Source: Siphlonurus alternatus (Eukaryota; Arthropoda; Insecta; Ephemeroptera; Siphlonuridae). Taken from it: a stretch of 64,000 nucleotides of DNA. This document shows, piece after piece, positions 12,941 to 24,790 of the stretch. Location of the stretch: positions 35,233,537-35,297,536 of the forward strand of contig OX463781.1 in assembly GCA_949825025.1 (NCBI GenBank). The letters are read 5' to 3'. A program made the translations under genes and the position numbers. The notes below the pieces were generated by a model, which worked only from the letters and a program-made list of their open reading frames with translations, was not told where the DNA came from and did not search any database. Numbering within the stretch: the stretch's first letter is position 1; each line of letters opens with the position of its first letter.

Positions 12941-13999
12941 ATTAAACTTTTCTGTGAGCAAAAAATTTGCTATAAACTGATTAACAGAAATGAACATTAC
13001 AAATTATATGGTAAAATTAAAAGGCTCTTGGATATTTTGCCATTATTAACCATACTATGAGAATATTTCAATGATTTTATTCCAAAGAAGGAAGAAAAAC
13101 ACCAGTAAGGCTTAACCTGAGATATTTGGACGAAAAAAATTGTATCGACAGATGTTCTTGAAATTAATTTGGTAGACTTACAACAATTGTCCAAATGCTG
13201 ATGATTTTTTTCAGATTTTTTATCTGTTGGTTTAATTATAATTAATTTATTCAAATGTGAATTTTGTATCCTTTCAATGTTAAATTTTTCAATCAACATT
13301 ACACTAAAACAGCTCGAGATATTTTGTAAAATTTTATATATATATTAAAAGCTAATTGTTTGGACTATTTTTTTTAACATTTTCATATATTTTGAACCGC
13401 TGTGTTGCTCGTTCTTGAAACTAGATGAGAAATGTGGCAACACTCTCAGGGACTGTAGTCACCTCCCCCTCCTGCCAGATTATTCACATTACTAGTGCAA
13501 CAGTGTTGCCAGTGCAGCCACGCTTCTTTTTAAGTGTGACCTTGACAGACAAATTCTCAGGTTATACCTTAATTCTACGACAAGGAGTTATGATACAAAT
13601 TCAATTAGAAAATAATCATGCATTTACGCAATAACCTTTACGTTAAAAATATAAAAAAACATGCATTAATAACTAAACTCAAAAGTATTTTGTAAATTTT
13701 GTTGTTGCTGATGTTGCATCTCTGCAATATTGCTAAAAACTGTACATTTATGAATAACCACTTCTGCATCGAAGAAAGTAGTTTCAAATAAAGAAAGGGC
13801 AAAATCAAGACGACGGTACCATCATTTAATTTCCCATCCTCCAATATAGCAGAGAGTCTCAGCAACGCCAACGTATTTAAATTTCAATTGAAAAAACAAA
13901 CAATGATGATAAAAAATTAAAACATGAGACTACAAGCACCATAAAAGCTAATAAGTAATGTTAATTGCAAACTGGTTGGATTAACAGGGAGTAGAGGGA
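12941..13999. other. Presumed Argonaute 3' UTR and intergenic spacer
   Basis: Downstream of the Argonaute stop (minus strand) to the preceding MITE. A short GC-richer patch at 13425-13560 contains GTGGCAACACT and, inverted, AGTGTTGCCAGTG, perhaps an old MITE. No coding frame and no certain poly(A) signal is identified. Confidence 0.35.
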
Positions 14000-14859
14000 C
14001 TACACAAAGAACATTGGTGAGCCCTGCATGATTTTCTCCTTGATCACCCGACGCTGCTGCTCCATGGGTAAATGGTTGATGTTGATGCTCTGCCTGAAAA
14101 ATACGCATTAAAAAATACACATTAACAAGTCAAGAAAAAATCTCAATTATACTTTCTTTGTACACTTCTTACTTGCCTCTGCGGTCCCCTATTTGCAGTC
14201 CTGTTAATCACCATTGTGATATACTCACAACACATCGTTATTAACAGGGCTGCAAAGGAAACTTAACGGAGGTGATGAGGGTACTGAACTGCAATATTAA
14301 ACACTTAAATGCAAAAAATGAAACTCACCCCTCGAGGTAGGCCTTGGCTCGGAAGGCAGCAAGATGGGCGTAGTAGGTTGGAGCCGGGTAGGAGACGCTG
14401 CGGTTGCACCGAGAGAAGAGGTGACACAGGTAGTAGGTCAGCTGCTCCACTTCGTCCTCGCTCATGTTCGCGTCGTCATGTAGCATGTGGTACTTGGTGG
14501 GACGACTCGTGCCCTGCACAAACCCAGATTACTTTATCTGCTTTATCTTCAAACAAGATACTATTTATCAAACAAGAATAAAAAACTACCGTACTTGTGT
14601 TGATCTATTAAGTCTGTATATTACAAGTTTTATGACTAAATGATATAAGGTGTGTGGTTGAATTCACGGGGGTAAGAAATCACAATAGCGGCTGCCGATT
14701 CAATTTTAATTGCAGTATTCCCTAATTATATATATGTACTGTATTCAGTATGACATGTATTCAGAGATCATTAACTAGTGTTCTTTTCGTCAGTGAGTAA
14801 CAATATAAATTATAAATATATTTATAAATTATAATACATTTTAATAAAAATAAATATAA

Positions 14860-14955
<96 letters not shown>

Positions 14956-15522
14956 CTCATAAAAACACATACAGTATTATCAAAATATTTATATTACAGT
15001 ATAACAATTTTATTAATGTATTTTGATAATATGGGTTTTGTGTATCCTTTTCTTTTATTAAAAATAAACAAGCCAATTTTTCACATAAATATGAAGTTAT
15101 AATTAAAAATGGTAAAATACATAAATTAATGTTATCCAAAAAATATTTTACTAAAACAATTTATACCACACAACTTATTCACATCGTTGCAATAAATAAT
15201 TTCGAAAGGTCGCTGCCCCCACCTGGATGCTCTGGTGGCTGACAAGGTAGAAGTCCATGTCGCGGGGGTGTGTGATTGTCTGGTCCACCACGAGCCCGGG
15301 TGGCACGTTCTTGTTGCGACCATCCTCATCTGCAGGATTGGTTGGGAAGAAGCGAGTGTGGTGACGTTTCTGAACTACCAGGAACGTAATTGCCGGCTTG
15401 TAGTTAGCGTTGAGACGTTGACAAGCACGACGAATTGCACTCAGTTCCTTTGCTAACACCTGTAATTTTTTATTTTAATTTTACTTGTTCTAAAAGCCAT
15501 ATTCATACGATTTATTGTATAG

Positions 15523-15557
<35 letters not shown>

Positions 15558-16044
15558 GGCATCCGGCCATGGCTTGAGCGTAGGCTCTTGTCCTGGCTCG
15601 CGGTACGCGTCCCCCCGCGCCCAGGAAGGACATGCGGGTTGGAGGTTGCCTTGCGAGTGTGACCTCTGGCCCGTAGCCTGTGGTTCTTGAACCACAGGGC
15701 GGCCAGGGCATTGGTTTGGGAGGCCCAAGATGCATCCCCACCTCTAAGTGCCCTGGTTAAAGGCATCCAGCACCCCGAGTGCTCGCGGAAATGTGTCCCA
15801 CCGCGCCTAGGAGAGGACCTGCCCGAAAGGCTGTGTGATGGGCTATTTGCGGGTGTACCCGGGAAGCCCTCATTGCCCGCAGCTGAGTAGAAGACGCTGG
15901 ATCGTAACATCACCAACAGGATCAGCGGGCGCCTTCACCTTGGCCCAATTGGGCCCGGTGCTGGCGCTAATCCACCCCAACTTGGTTGGGAGTTAAAAAC
16001 AACAAATAATAATAATAATAATAATAATAAAACATTTTCTAACA

Positions 16045-16083
<39 letters not shown>

Positions 16084-18122
16084 TAATAAAAATAAAAAAA
16101 AAAAATGTTAGAAAAAGTAGTTTAAAAAATTTCAACACAATTTCATAAATATTGTTTCTGAAAAATCTTAGACATTTGATTTAGTATATTAAAAGACGTA
16201 TCAAATAGTTGGTAGTACAGTGTACCACAAATGATTTGTTTAAAAGCTTTAATATTGTGCATTTACTAAAATGTTTTTTAAAAAAATAATAATAAAATAA
16301 AAACATTGGAAACAATCTAGGTCAGATTAAGCTGCCAAGGAAAAATAATCACAACACAAAACTTTCTCTGTAAGTCTGAAATTATTTGCAAAGAAGTTAC
16401 AAAAATAATAATAACTGGAATCAAGAATTAATTAAAAATCAATGGAAATGATTTTGTAACAACTTCCCTTTAAATTCTTATAATGAAAGACAAGATAGAC
16501 AAGACCCATCAACACACTTTTTATTGAAAAGATGATTGCTACCAAAGGAACTAACTGTAGAAAAGATTGTAAAAATGTGGTGACTTTTGCAGTCGGTCTG
16601 CAGCAAGGAAGCTGAAAAAAGTATTAAATTTTTGTTCTTTAAATTCCCGAAAGTCAAAGTGTTCTACTTTATTTAAGCTGAAGCCTGCTGAACATTAACT
16701 TTGATGGACATATATTCCACCAATTAGAGCAGTTAACAACTTGAAAGCTAAACTGTACGAAACTCAATTTATACCTCTGCAAACTGTCCGTCGCTAACAC
16801 CATCTCTGTAGAAAATTATTCTCTGTGGCTGATACTTTGTCTTGTCCCGGAAAAACTTCAGCTGTTTGATAGTAATGTTCTCCAAATCTTCAATGATTTC
16901 CATCCTAGGAGGCTGCAAACGCCACTCAATGTTGTACATGAAAGCCTTTGGGTCATGACTTGCTGTAACCTGAAATAATAAAGACAATGTAAAATATTAC
17001 ACTTAGGTCGTCTATTGTTCCAAAAGTTTCAAGTTTATCATGCAATCATTGTTAGCTATTTAGGGAGCGACATTCGAGATTTAGACTAGACACCCCACTC
17101 TTATAAAGTTGCACCCAGCAGGCAGGTTTTAAGACTGAAGACTTATAAATTAAAGGAATACAGGGGAAAAGAGGGCACAAAAGAAACACTTGGGACAATG
17201 AATGCCTTTTCTTATGGTATACTTTTTTTTTTTTTTTTTTTTTTACAACTATCCAGAGAGAATTATTATCTTAAATATTGGTTGTCTTGTTATGTTTACA
17301 TTAACTTCAATATTTAAATTCTTGGGCTTGTCCTGGGTTCTACCACTTTACAGATGTGTTTTTTCTCTACTTTCCGCTCTGTTTTTTTATACAATTCTTA
17401 AAGGAGAAAAAGGGGAAATTAGCCGTGCATGTGACATCGGTAAAATCTTAAGCTTTGTTTTATTTTTATACAGAGGAACTGAACTATAAATCTGAGACTT
17501 ACTGCGGCAATGGATGGCTGATCCTTTGAATCTGGAGACGGGTGTGTCACGTCAGCTCCCATGAGCATCACTGGGGTTTTAAAGCAGGGTGGCCTAAAAA
17601 TAATTAATAAATAATTAAGAGTGAACCTCACGCTAAAAGGTACATTTCTCATTAGTTTGTCTAACAAGCAGATCTTTGGAGGATAAGACTATTGATTCTG
17701 GCTTTAGGAAGAGTACAGCTGTCTCTTATGATAAGAGACAACTGTACTCTTCCTAAAGCACAAATCAATCTGTAAAAAAAAGTTTTTTTGTATTTATTTA
17801 GACCTGTTGCAGAATGGAATAAGCTCCCTCTTCATCTAAAGCTATATTTCGAGACTAGCTGATAAGGATTTTTCCAGTGCAGTAAAGCTGCACACTTTGT
17901 CTACTATGGTCTAACTGTGCCTATTCTGTTGACTTAGCCATATATTTGATTAATCATAGACAACCTTCATGACAAATTTTTGTTGCATATAAGAGGACTT
18001 CGAGTTATGTACTGTCAATATTTTTTCAGATTTCTTTACCCCTCTATAACACCCTTAAAATCATGCTGCGAAACACTGTGACATCACAACATTATTCTCC
18101 TTATTTTTGAGGGTGTTAAGAA

Positions 18123-18170
<48 letters not shown>

Positions 18171-18330
18171 CAATACGTAACTTAAGGTTCTATATCCAAA
18201 TTTGCAATAAAAAAAATCAATGAAGGTTGACCATTACCATGGTTTCATTAAGGATAACTATTACTTACGTGCATGTTTTTTTTATTACCTTTTTTTTCTC
18301 CTGTATACATTATATTGCTTGGGTGAGAGA

Positions 18331-18429
<99 letters not shown>

Positions 18430-21400
18430 AAAAAACTTACTTGCTGTCTTCATGCAGGGAATGGTTGATGCCATTGAGTTTCGAATTGACCTTGAGAAGG
18501 ATGTTGCAAGCAGTTGCAGCGTTCATACGCCTTGATAATGTTGTGAACCTAATACACTGAGTAAGTATGCCGTACTCAAGCTCAGCAATCTGCTTCACGG
18601 TGGCTGTAAACAGTGTGTGGTCAAATGAACAGTTTGCCTCTAATTCTAATATTTACATACTAAATCCAACACTAGATCTTTACCCACTAATACAATTATT
18701 AATGAATTTTTAAAGAAAACTACTTTAACACGAAGAAACAAAACTTCCATGTTAAATTAGTCAACTTTAAAAATTAATGAAATCAATCAATATATTCAAT
18801 GCAGTACTGTATACTACATAGTTGTTAGTTCTTTTATTTACATTTTTATAAACATCACTAATGCTAACTCAAAATTTTGTAATATTCTTCATTTTATATT
18901 AAAGTAATATCAATTTTATACATGACATTTTTGTAGATTCTATATCTATATATTTTTGCTAAATATTGGATTTTATTTGTTAAAAGACATGAGAATGAAT
19001 ATTTAGCCGAAATCTACCAAATATTTAGTTAAAAATCTATCAAATTGACTTCGGATATATTCAGACGTTAGCACAACAATTAATGTCATGACATTTTCAA
19101 AGTAACGAGATTTAATAGGCATTACAAAACCAGTTACATGAAAACGACAAACTCACAGTATGTGTCTCCTTTATCAGGCACAATCACAAAGACAATGTCA
19201 AAGTTGACGAATCTTGACAGCTTCTCCTGGATGTCCCTTTTATTGCGGCTGTTGGCATCTACTACCGCAGACACCGCAGCAACGTCCATGCCGGCATTCT
19301 TGCCGTGTTGCTGCAGCAGGCGAGTGAAGTTGCTGCAATGTTAATACAAGATTGCATTAAATTCTACTCATATGCTATAAGCTAACATTGTAAATAAATA
19401 AAAAATAAATAGAAAGGCAGTTCTTCAAAATTGTTTTTCATAACAATACAATAAAAATTTAAAAGTCAAAGCTGTTTGCTGTTTCCCTGCTTTTGTTTAA
19501 ATTAAGCATAAAAAAATAATATTAGCTTTACGTTATGGAAACTTTTAATTTAGTCTAAACTCTAAACACAAGCATTCAAAAAATGCTTACTCGATATCTG
19601 GCTTCTTGGTGTATTTCTCGAGGTTCATCACGGCCCAGGTCCTGAGGGTGCTGCTGATGAGGAACTGTGCTTGGTTCTGCCTCCACTCCCCTCGCATGGG
19701 CTTCACACTGGCATTGTTCTTGTATGCCAGCATGGGTGCGTTGAGCACACGAGCATCCACTTGCTCCATGCGCTCCGACACAGTGATGCCAAATTCTCGC
19801 ATGCACGGGTCTCTGTTGAGACCAAGCTTAGCAAACTGGAATTAAAAACAGCAAAAACATATCTTACTATCAGAACCAAAAAGGTGTACCCCTCTACTTA
19901 TGGAACTTGCATGCTATTCAGGGGTATACCTTTTTGGTTCTGATAGTAGTAAACAATAATGTTATTTTTTTCCAACGATACAATAACATTTATAATTTAT
20001 TTGAATTAAATTGTTGAACCAGTTGTCACTTTTTTTATTCTTTCTTCTAGACTAAAGTGAGACACACATAAACCTGTTAAATTAATTTAAAGAAAGCAAA
20101 TCAAATAATTAAGCAAAAAATTCTTAGCACCAAGTTTGCCAAATTAAGCCAAAGTTTCCCTTTGCAAAGCACAATCAGAGAGGAGGGATATTACACAGCA
20201 GCATTTACGAGTTATTTCATACATTTCTCTTGTCAAGCCATTTCAATTATGAAATCACTTTTAATAAATTATAATATGTATACTAAAAAACATGAAATTT
20301 GTAAATCAACTGAATGCATTGTGATTGCCAGATTGAAACATGAGCTATTTTCTGTATAGCAATCCATGTCTGAAGTAAAGTGTGTGGCATAATACTCTAG
20401 GTGAAACAGAAAGGTGGCTGTTGTTTCTATTTTAATGACCATCCTTACCCTCTTGCCACAAGAAACAAAACTAATAAGAAAATATAACAACATAGTGTGT
20501 GATAAGGTCATAGGGATAATGATGTAAAAACATACAACAACATCAAGAGACTTCAACTTTAGCTTACCGCGTCCATAATTTTCTTCTTACGAACGTAAGC
20601 AGGGGTAGCTGCATATTTGATCATATTGGACGTCTGTTTTTCGTCCATCTTCTTGATGATCACCTGTCCCTTCATCACGGTGCAGAACTGCAAGCAAGAA
20701 ACGAGTTATTCCCAGAGGAGAGAGTGAGAGAGTGGCGATGTTACCTCCACAGGGATGTATATGTTGCGAGCCACGGAGCCCACATGAAGGCATGGTAGTT
20801 TGGGATATTGCAACTCAATGTTCTTTTCTCGACGGAAGTAAGTCTGGACTGTCATGGTTTCTCCTGAACCATCATCCTGTGTGTTGAAACTGTAAGTACA
20901 CAAAATAACACATAAAATTAATACCTTTGTACCACTGGCAGCTCATGGGAAGGAGGTCATTTTAGGTGTGGCTGCAGAGTACAGACAAATTAATTGGAGT
21001 AAAATTTTTAAAATAATTCAGTAATCTTATGGTCAGAAGAAATAATAATATTATAAATACATGAAGGAGAAAGGAGAGTAAGCGGAGGGGAAAAGTTGTT
21101 AATGTGATAGTGGGGATGCGAAGTTATCACTGCCATCAGGTACCAGTGATCCAATTGGTTGCGAGTCTCTTAAACATTGTGGGTAGCAGAAAGCATATAA
21201 AATATGAAACTACTCTCTCCTCACCTCTACATACTTGCACAAACACAACAAAACCTGTTAATGATTATGTCATTATCATTGACATAATGATGTCAACTAT
21301 TTTCTTTACAGGCAGCAAATTTTTTTCAAATTTGATAATTTTTCTCCACTATTAAGTTGCAATCAAGTTTAAATAATAAAAAAAAAAGTTCATTAGAATC

Positions 21401-23238
21401 TTATTTATTTTTTTTTAATGAGAAATTTAAATGGTAATATAGTGTATACTATATCAGAGACCAGAAATTTGACTACAATTATCACACAGGATCTGAGTGT
21501 GGTGGGACTAAAAGAGCACATAAGCAATACATGGACTAAACTAGCAGCACCACTCAAGATCCCACTACTGATAATGTTGGTAAAATTAAGACACTGATGT
21601 CTCTAATCGTCTTTAATATCTAGCTTTTCAGATTTACAGCAATGACATTTAATAATCTAAAATGTAAGGCAGTACAGTAAAAACTTGCTATTATGTAACT
21701 TGTTATAAGGTAAAAACTCGATATTGAGTAACGGAGTCTTTACTCCGTTACACAATTTCCCGTAAAAAATTTTTAGTATTGCAGGTATAGGAAGAACATC
21801 ATTGACATCTTTATAATTAATGCCTTTACTTCAAATCAATGTTTCCAAAGAAGTTAAAGAATGACGACCAAAGCTCTATAGATTCAAAAAGCAAATTGTG
21901 CATGCAAATGTTTCACTCTGTCTACTAATATTTTATACTTTAGTTAACACCAAAATATTGCCATGTGAAGAAAATTACCTGAGCTGATTTGCACTGTCTT
22001 TACAGCCGTTTACTCTGTAAGTCCTCTTGGTGTTTGGATAACCAGGAACTTGGTAGTCAACCTTTAGACCTGTAATATTGGAAAAATTAAATATTTCACT
22101 CAAAATTTCAAATTAAAAAAACATAATAATGATAATGAAAGAAATGTTTACACGGAATAGTAAAAATGGTTACCTCTGAGGAACTTTTGTAGTTCCACGA
22201 CTTGGAAAGGATTGATGCCCTGCTGCAATGAGGCAGGGTTCATGTTATTCAGCTCGCAGATCAGGTCAATAACAGACTGTGGCCTCGGGAATCCCTTGTG
22301 AGCCACTGTAAAAACACAGACGCTAAGTTAGCTACAATGTATAGAGTATTTAGGAGGCTTGACAAAAAATATTATATAAAGAGACAACAGAGGAGCCTGT
22401 TAAGATGTCATTTCACCTTTAGATTTATGAACTCGTTGTGTGTTGTTCAGGCAGTGGGGTAGGTCATTAATGAAATATCCACCATTTATTAAATAAATTA
22501 TAAACAAGACATAAGCCTAAATATAGAAGAAGTAGCATAACGGTAATTAGAAAGGCACATTACTGCAGAGCTGATAAAAGATTAACTTTTATTTTAATTA
22601 TTTTTTCACATTAAAAAACAGTGATATACATTGTGATAACATAGTAAATCTTCAATTATTTTTTAGTTATAAGATGGGGGAAAAAAAAATAATAAAAAGC
22701 TCTTCTCTATGGTTGCAAGGCTTATACCTGAAGGTGCATCATAAACACCGGGGAGAGATAATGAAAGGTTCTTGCTGTTACGGTAAATTAAAAGTATCAG
22801 TAGTTGACTAATTTAATGATGCTACCTTATTATTGAAAATTTAATAACAATAAATGACATAATTACACAAAGAAAAAATAAAACAGGGATATGGATCATA
22901 TGGAAATTGTAGCCTCTAGTTGCTGTATGCAGGTCTCTTACCATCAATATTAAGGAAGGGCTTCCACCCGAGGATTGCACTTTGGAAGACGCCTACCCAC
23001 AGCTCCAGTCCATTGCCAAGGTCCAGCGTCTGACCCTCCGGAGGGCTGAAGAAGGAGCGACCCACCTGTGTGAACCTGCAAGCACACTCCGTAAATTAAT
23101 ACAATTACAACACTGTCAAGAATTAATAAAAATATATATATATTTTTTTTTATAATTATATAATATACTATTCGTATTAAATGCAAATAAATTTTAATCA
23201 CAATTTTCTTCAACAAATATTATTTTCATTTTAAATGG

Positions 23239-23289
<51 letters not shown>

Positions 23290-24622
23290 AATAGTTTGTA
23301 TGATCTTCTCCCAAACCCATTTCTATTGATATAATACTTGTTGAGCATTAAAATGTTATTAATGATCATTTCTTTTTAGTGCTAATGAAAAGAAAAATGG
23401 AGTACAAACCGTGCAGTTGCAGCCTGCCTCATCACAACATCAACTGCTTGCAAGGCATCTTGTGGAACATGGGTACGGTCGGTACTAGATAAGTACTGTT
23501 GGAAGGAGGAGAAGTTGATCCGGTTAACGGCTTTTAGAGTAACTTCATACTCTTCAACATTGTTCCTCTCTGGATTCTGTACATTTACCATCAGAGTTTT
23601 CTGAAAACAAAAATTATGGAACATTGAAAAAATTATTTTTATAGAAATTAAAACTACATACCTCAGTACCAAATGGTAACAGACCACAACTGTAGAGATT
23701 TTTTCTCCCATCAAAAGCTGGATTTCTGCCTTTACAAGTTTGCCTCACAAATTCATTCACTGCAGGCCTATTTAAAAAAAAAAAAAAATGCACTCTTTGT
23801 TACTTTGTTCTATTTCAGCAAAACGCTGTGCACTCTGTTTACATACCTAAGTAGACGTTTTGGCTTGTCAGGAATTAATAGCACATCATAGTGTATAACT
23901 TCTTGAGAAGTTTTAATACTCAGTGCCATATGATTTGTGTCCACTCTTGTTCTACGGCCTTGAGTACCGGAGGTTTTACGTCTTACAAAACTCAAAGTCG
24001 AGGGTGCAGTTGGAGGTGACTGCTGTTGCTGTTGACGTGGTGATGCTTGCTGCTGTTGTTGCTGTTTTGGCTGTTGTTGTTGAGGTGGTGGAGCTTGTTG
24101 CTGTTGTTGAGGTGGTGGAGCTTGTTGCTGTTGTTGAGGTGGTGGAGCTTGTTGCTGTTGTGGTTGCGCCGCTTGCTGTTGTTGTGATGGAGGACTCTCT
24201 TGAACACTCAGGGAAGGAAAGGCTTCATGTAAATCACCTCCACCTTCCCTTGGTGACTGTTGTTGACCCCGTCCTCTACCAAATGCATGGCCCCGTCCTT
24301 GACCCCTACCCTGAGATTGCTGGGGTGCTTGCTGGGGTGCCTGTTGTTGTTGAGGAGGTTGGGATGGGCCCCCTTCATTAGAGTTTCCTCCACCCCTGCC
24401 TCTTCCACCTGAGGAAGAAATAACATGCTTAATATTCATGCAAAAATTCATTCATTTATCCATATAATAAACTTAATGCAGGGAGGAAAAAAACAAAACA
24501 ATAATTAATACCGTAATTATAAAATAATAATAAAATTTATCCAAATAATTTGACATTGCAACATAATTATTACGTATTTGTTTATTATGTCAGAAAAGTT
24601 TCTTACCTTTTTTCTTAACCAT
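14000..24622 (-). CDS. AGO2: Argonaute, Ago2-like, slicer-competent
   Basis: Small-RNA-guided endonuclease of the RNAi pathway. Coding exons in transcript order: 24622-24607 (ATG), 24408-23847, 23767-23662, 23600-23410, 23075-22942, 22305-22174, 22069-21979, 20889-20745, 20687-20568, 19835-19591, 19332-19157, 18603-18441, 17593-17503, 16969-16775, 15459-15223, 14513-14329, 14093-14000 (TAG). They join in frame to 960 residues. Residues 1 to about 160 are Gly/Arg- then Gln/Pro-rich, with repeats of QAPPPQQQQ type. The N domain follows, then PAZ (about 340-500, with [21 protein letters not shown]), MID, and PIWI with the DEDH tetrad at D708 (GADVTHP), E748 (MEIIEDL), D780 (FYRDG) and H918 (YYAHL). 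It ends in MFFV. All 16 introns have GT-AG ends. The Gln-rich N-terminus suggests arthropod Ago2 (siRNA branch) over Ago1; the symbol is therefore tentative. All PIWI residues needed for cleavage are present. Confidence 0.93.
14186..14258. repeat. Short foldback in the last Argonaute intron
   Basis: CCCTATTTGCAGTCCTGTTAAT is mirrored by ATTAACAGGGCTGCAAAGG across a loop of about 27 bp. It lies between the last two Argonaute exons. Confidence 0.6.
14862..14954. repeat. (AT)n microsatellite
   Basis: An uninterrupted AT dinucleotide tract of about 90 bp in an Argonaute intron. Frames across it (poly Ile-Tyr) are not genes. Confidence 0.9.
15524..16031. mobile_element. Unclassified SINE/LINE-3'-end-like insert flanked by (AAT)n
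   Basis: A GC-rich block (15558-16002) stands out sharply from the AT-rich Argonaute intron and is bordered on both sides by AAT trinucleotide runs. Read on the minus strand it ends CCGGATGCCC then (ATT)n, as non-LTR elements with trinucleotide tails do. An inner GGCCCAATTGGGCC palindrome is near 15944. No reverse-transcriptase motif is visible. Whether it is a SINE or the truncated end of a LINE, and its orientation, are open. Confidence 0.55.
16029..16122. repeat. poly(T)/poly(A) foldback
   Basis: About 26 T directly followed by A-rich sequence, with outer arms TTTTCTAACATTTTT and AAAAATGTTAGAAAA. A simple palindrome in an Argonaute intron, possibly two abutting poly-A tails. Confidence 0.6.
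17701..17759. repeat. 59-bp near-perfect hairpin in Argonaute intron
   Basis: Arms GCTTTAGGAAGAGTACAG... and ...CTGTACTCTTCCTAAAGC pair over 28 positions with one mismatch around a TGA loop. It lies in the intron between the exons at 18441 and 17593. No target duplication is seen. Size and shape would suit a small hairpin RNA or a stub of a foldback element. Confidence 0.75.
17955..18232. mobile_element. Foldback MITE in Argonaute intron, with long poly(A)
   Basis: AACCTTCATGACAAATTTTTGTTGC and the block CGAGTTATGTACTGTCAAT on the left return inverted on the right (TTGACAATACGTAACTTAAGG, AATGAAGGTT). A homopolymer run of about 38 A (18128-18166) expands the right arm. Confidence 0.65.
18334..18427. 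repeat. (GA)n microsatellite beside an Argonaute splice donor
   Basis: About 94 bp of GA repeat (CT in the transcript). It begins 13 bp inside the intron from the donor at 18440, so the polypyrimidine-like tract sits where U1 and splicing regulators bind. Frames reading Arg-Glu repeats across it are not genes. Confidence 0.9.
18703..18779. repeat. Core remnant of the TTAA foldback family
   Basis: AATTTTTAAAG...ACTACTTTAACA and TTCCATGTTAAATTAGTCAACTTTAAAAATT match the apex of the elements at 1-295 and 52308-52655, without the terminal parts. Confidence 0.6.
19867..19946. mobile_element. 80-bp TA-flanked hairpin element, copy 1
   Basis: CTATCAGAACCAAAAAGGTG at the left end is mirrored exactly at the right end, with TA on both outer sides (19865-66 and 19947-48). 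The inner part TTATGGAACTTGCATGCTATTC shows which way round it lies. Copy 2 at 27149-27228 has the same length and opposite orientation. TA duplication points to a Tc1/mariner-type mobiliser. It sits in the Argonaute intron upstream (in transcription) of the exon beginning at 19835. Confidence 0.85.
23245..23281. repeat. Homopolymer (T)n
   Basis: About 36 T in an Argonaute intron; on the coding strand a poly(A) tract. Confidence 0.8.
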
Positions 24623-24790
24623 TTTATTTTTTTCGACACCTAAAACAAGAGAAAAAAAGTTTAGATTTTATTTTCACAGTTGACATGAACAATAAGACGG
24701 TTGCATGAGCAACACAATCAGTCTACTTTACAGGAGAGAGATGAGAGAAAACATGCGCGCGCAGCCCGCCATTCTGGTGGAAGTGGTAGA
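24623..24790 (-). promoter_or_regulatory. Argonaute 5' UTR and possible leader exon
   Basis: A good acceptor (TTCTCTTGTTTTAG) ends at 24640, so the ATG exon starts at 24639 with 17 bp of 5' UTR. A donor-like GTAAAG at 24731 could end a non-coding leader exon lying in the GC-richer patch 24732-24790, which holds a GCGCGCGC stretch. If so, the leader has upstream ATGs. No TATA box is convincing. Confidence 0.35.

Noticed and set aside
15512..15916. 134-codon frame in the Argonaute intron
   Set aside because: GC-rich repeat insert ending in a trinucleotide run; no domain and frames are open on both strands.
18220..18535. Open frames coding long Arg-Glu repeats
   Set aside because: They are translations of the (GA)n microsatellite in an Argonaute intron.
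21672..21756. TACAGTAAAAACTTGCTATTATG plus the small palindrome GTAACGGAGT/ACTCCGTTAC
   Set aside because: Suggestive of a pogo/Tigger-type MITE end, but the other terminus and a TA duplication could not be located.
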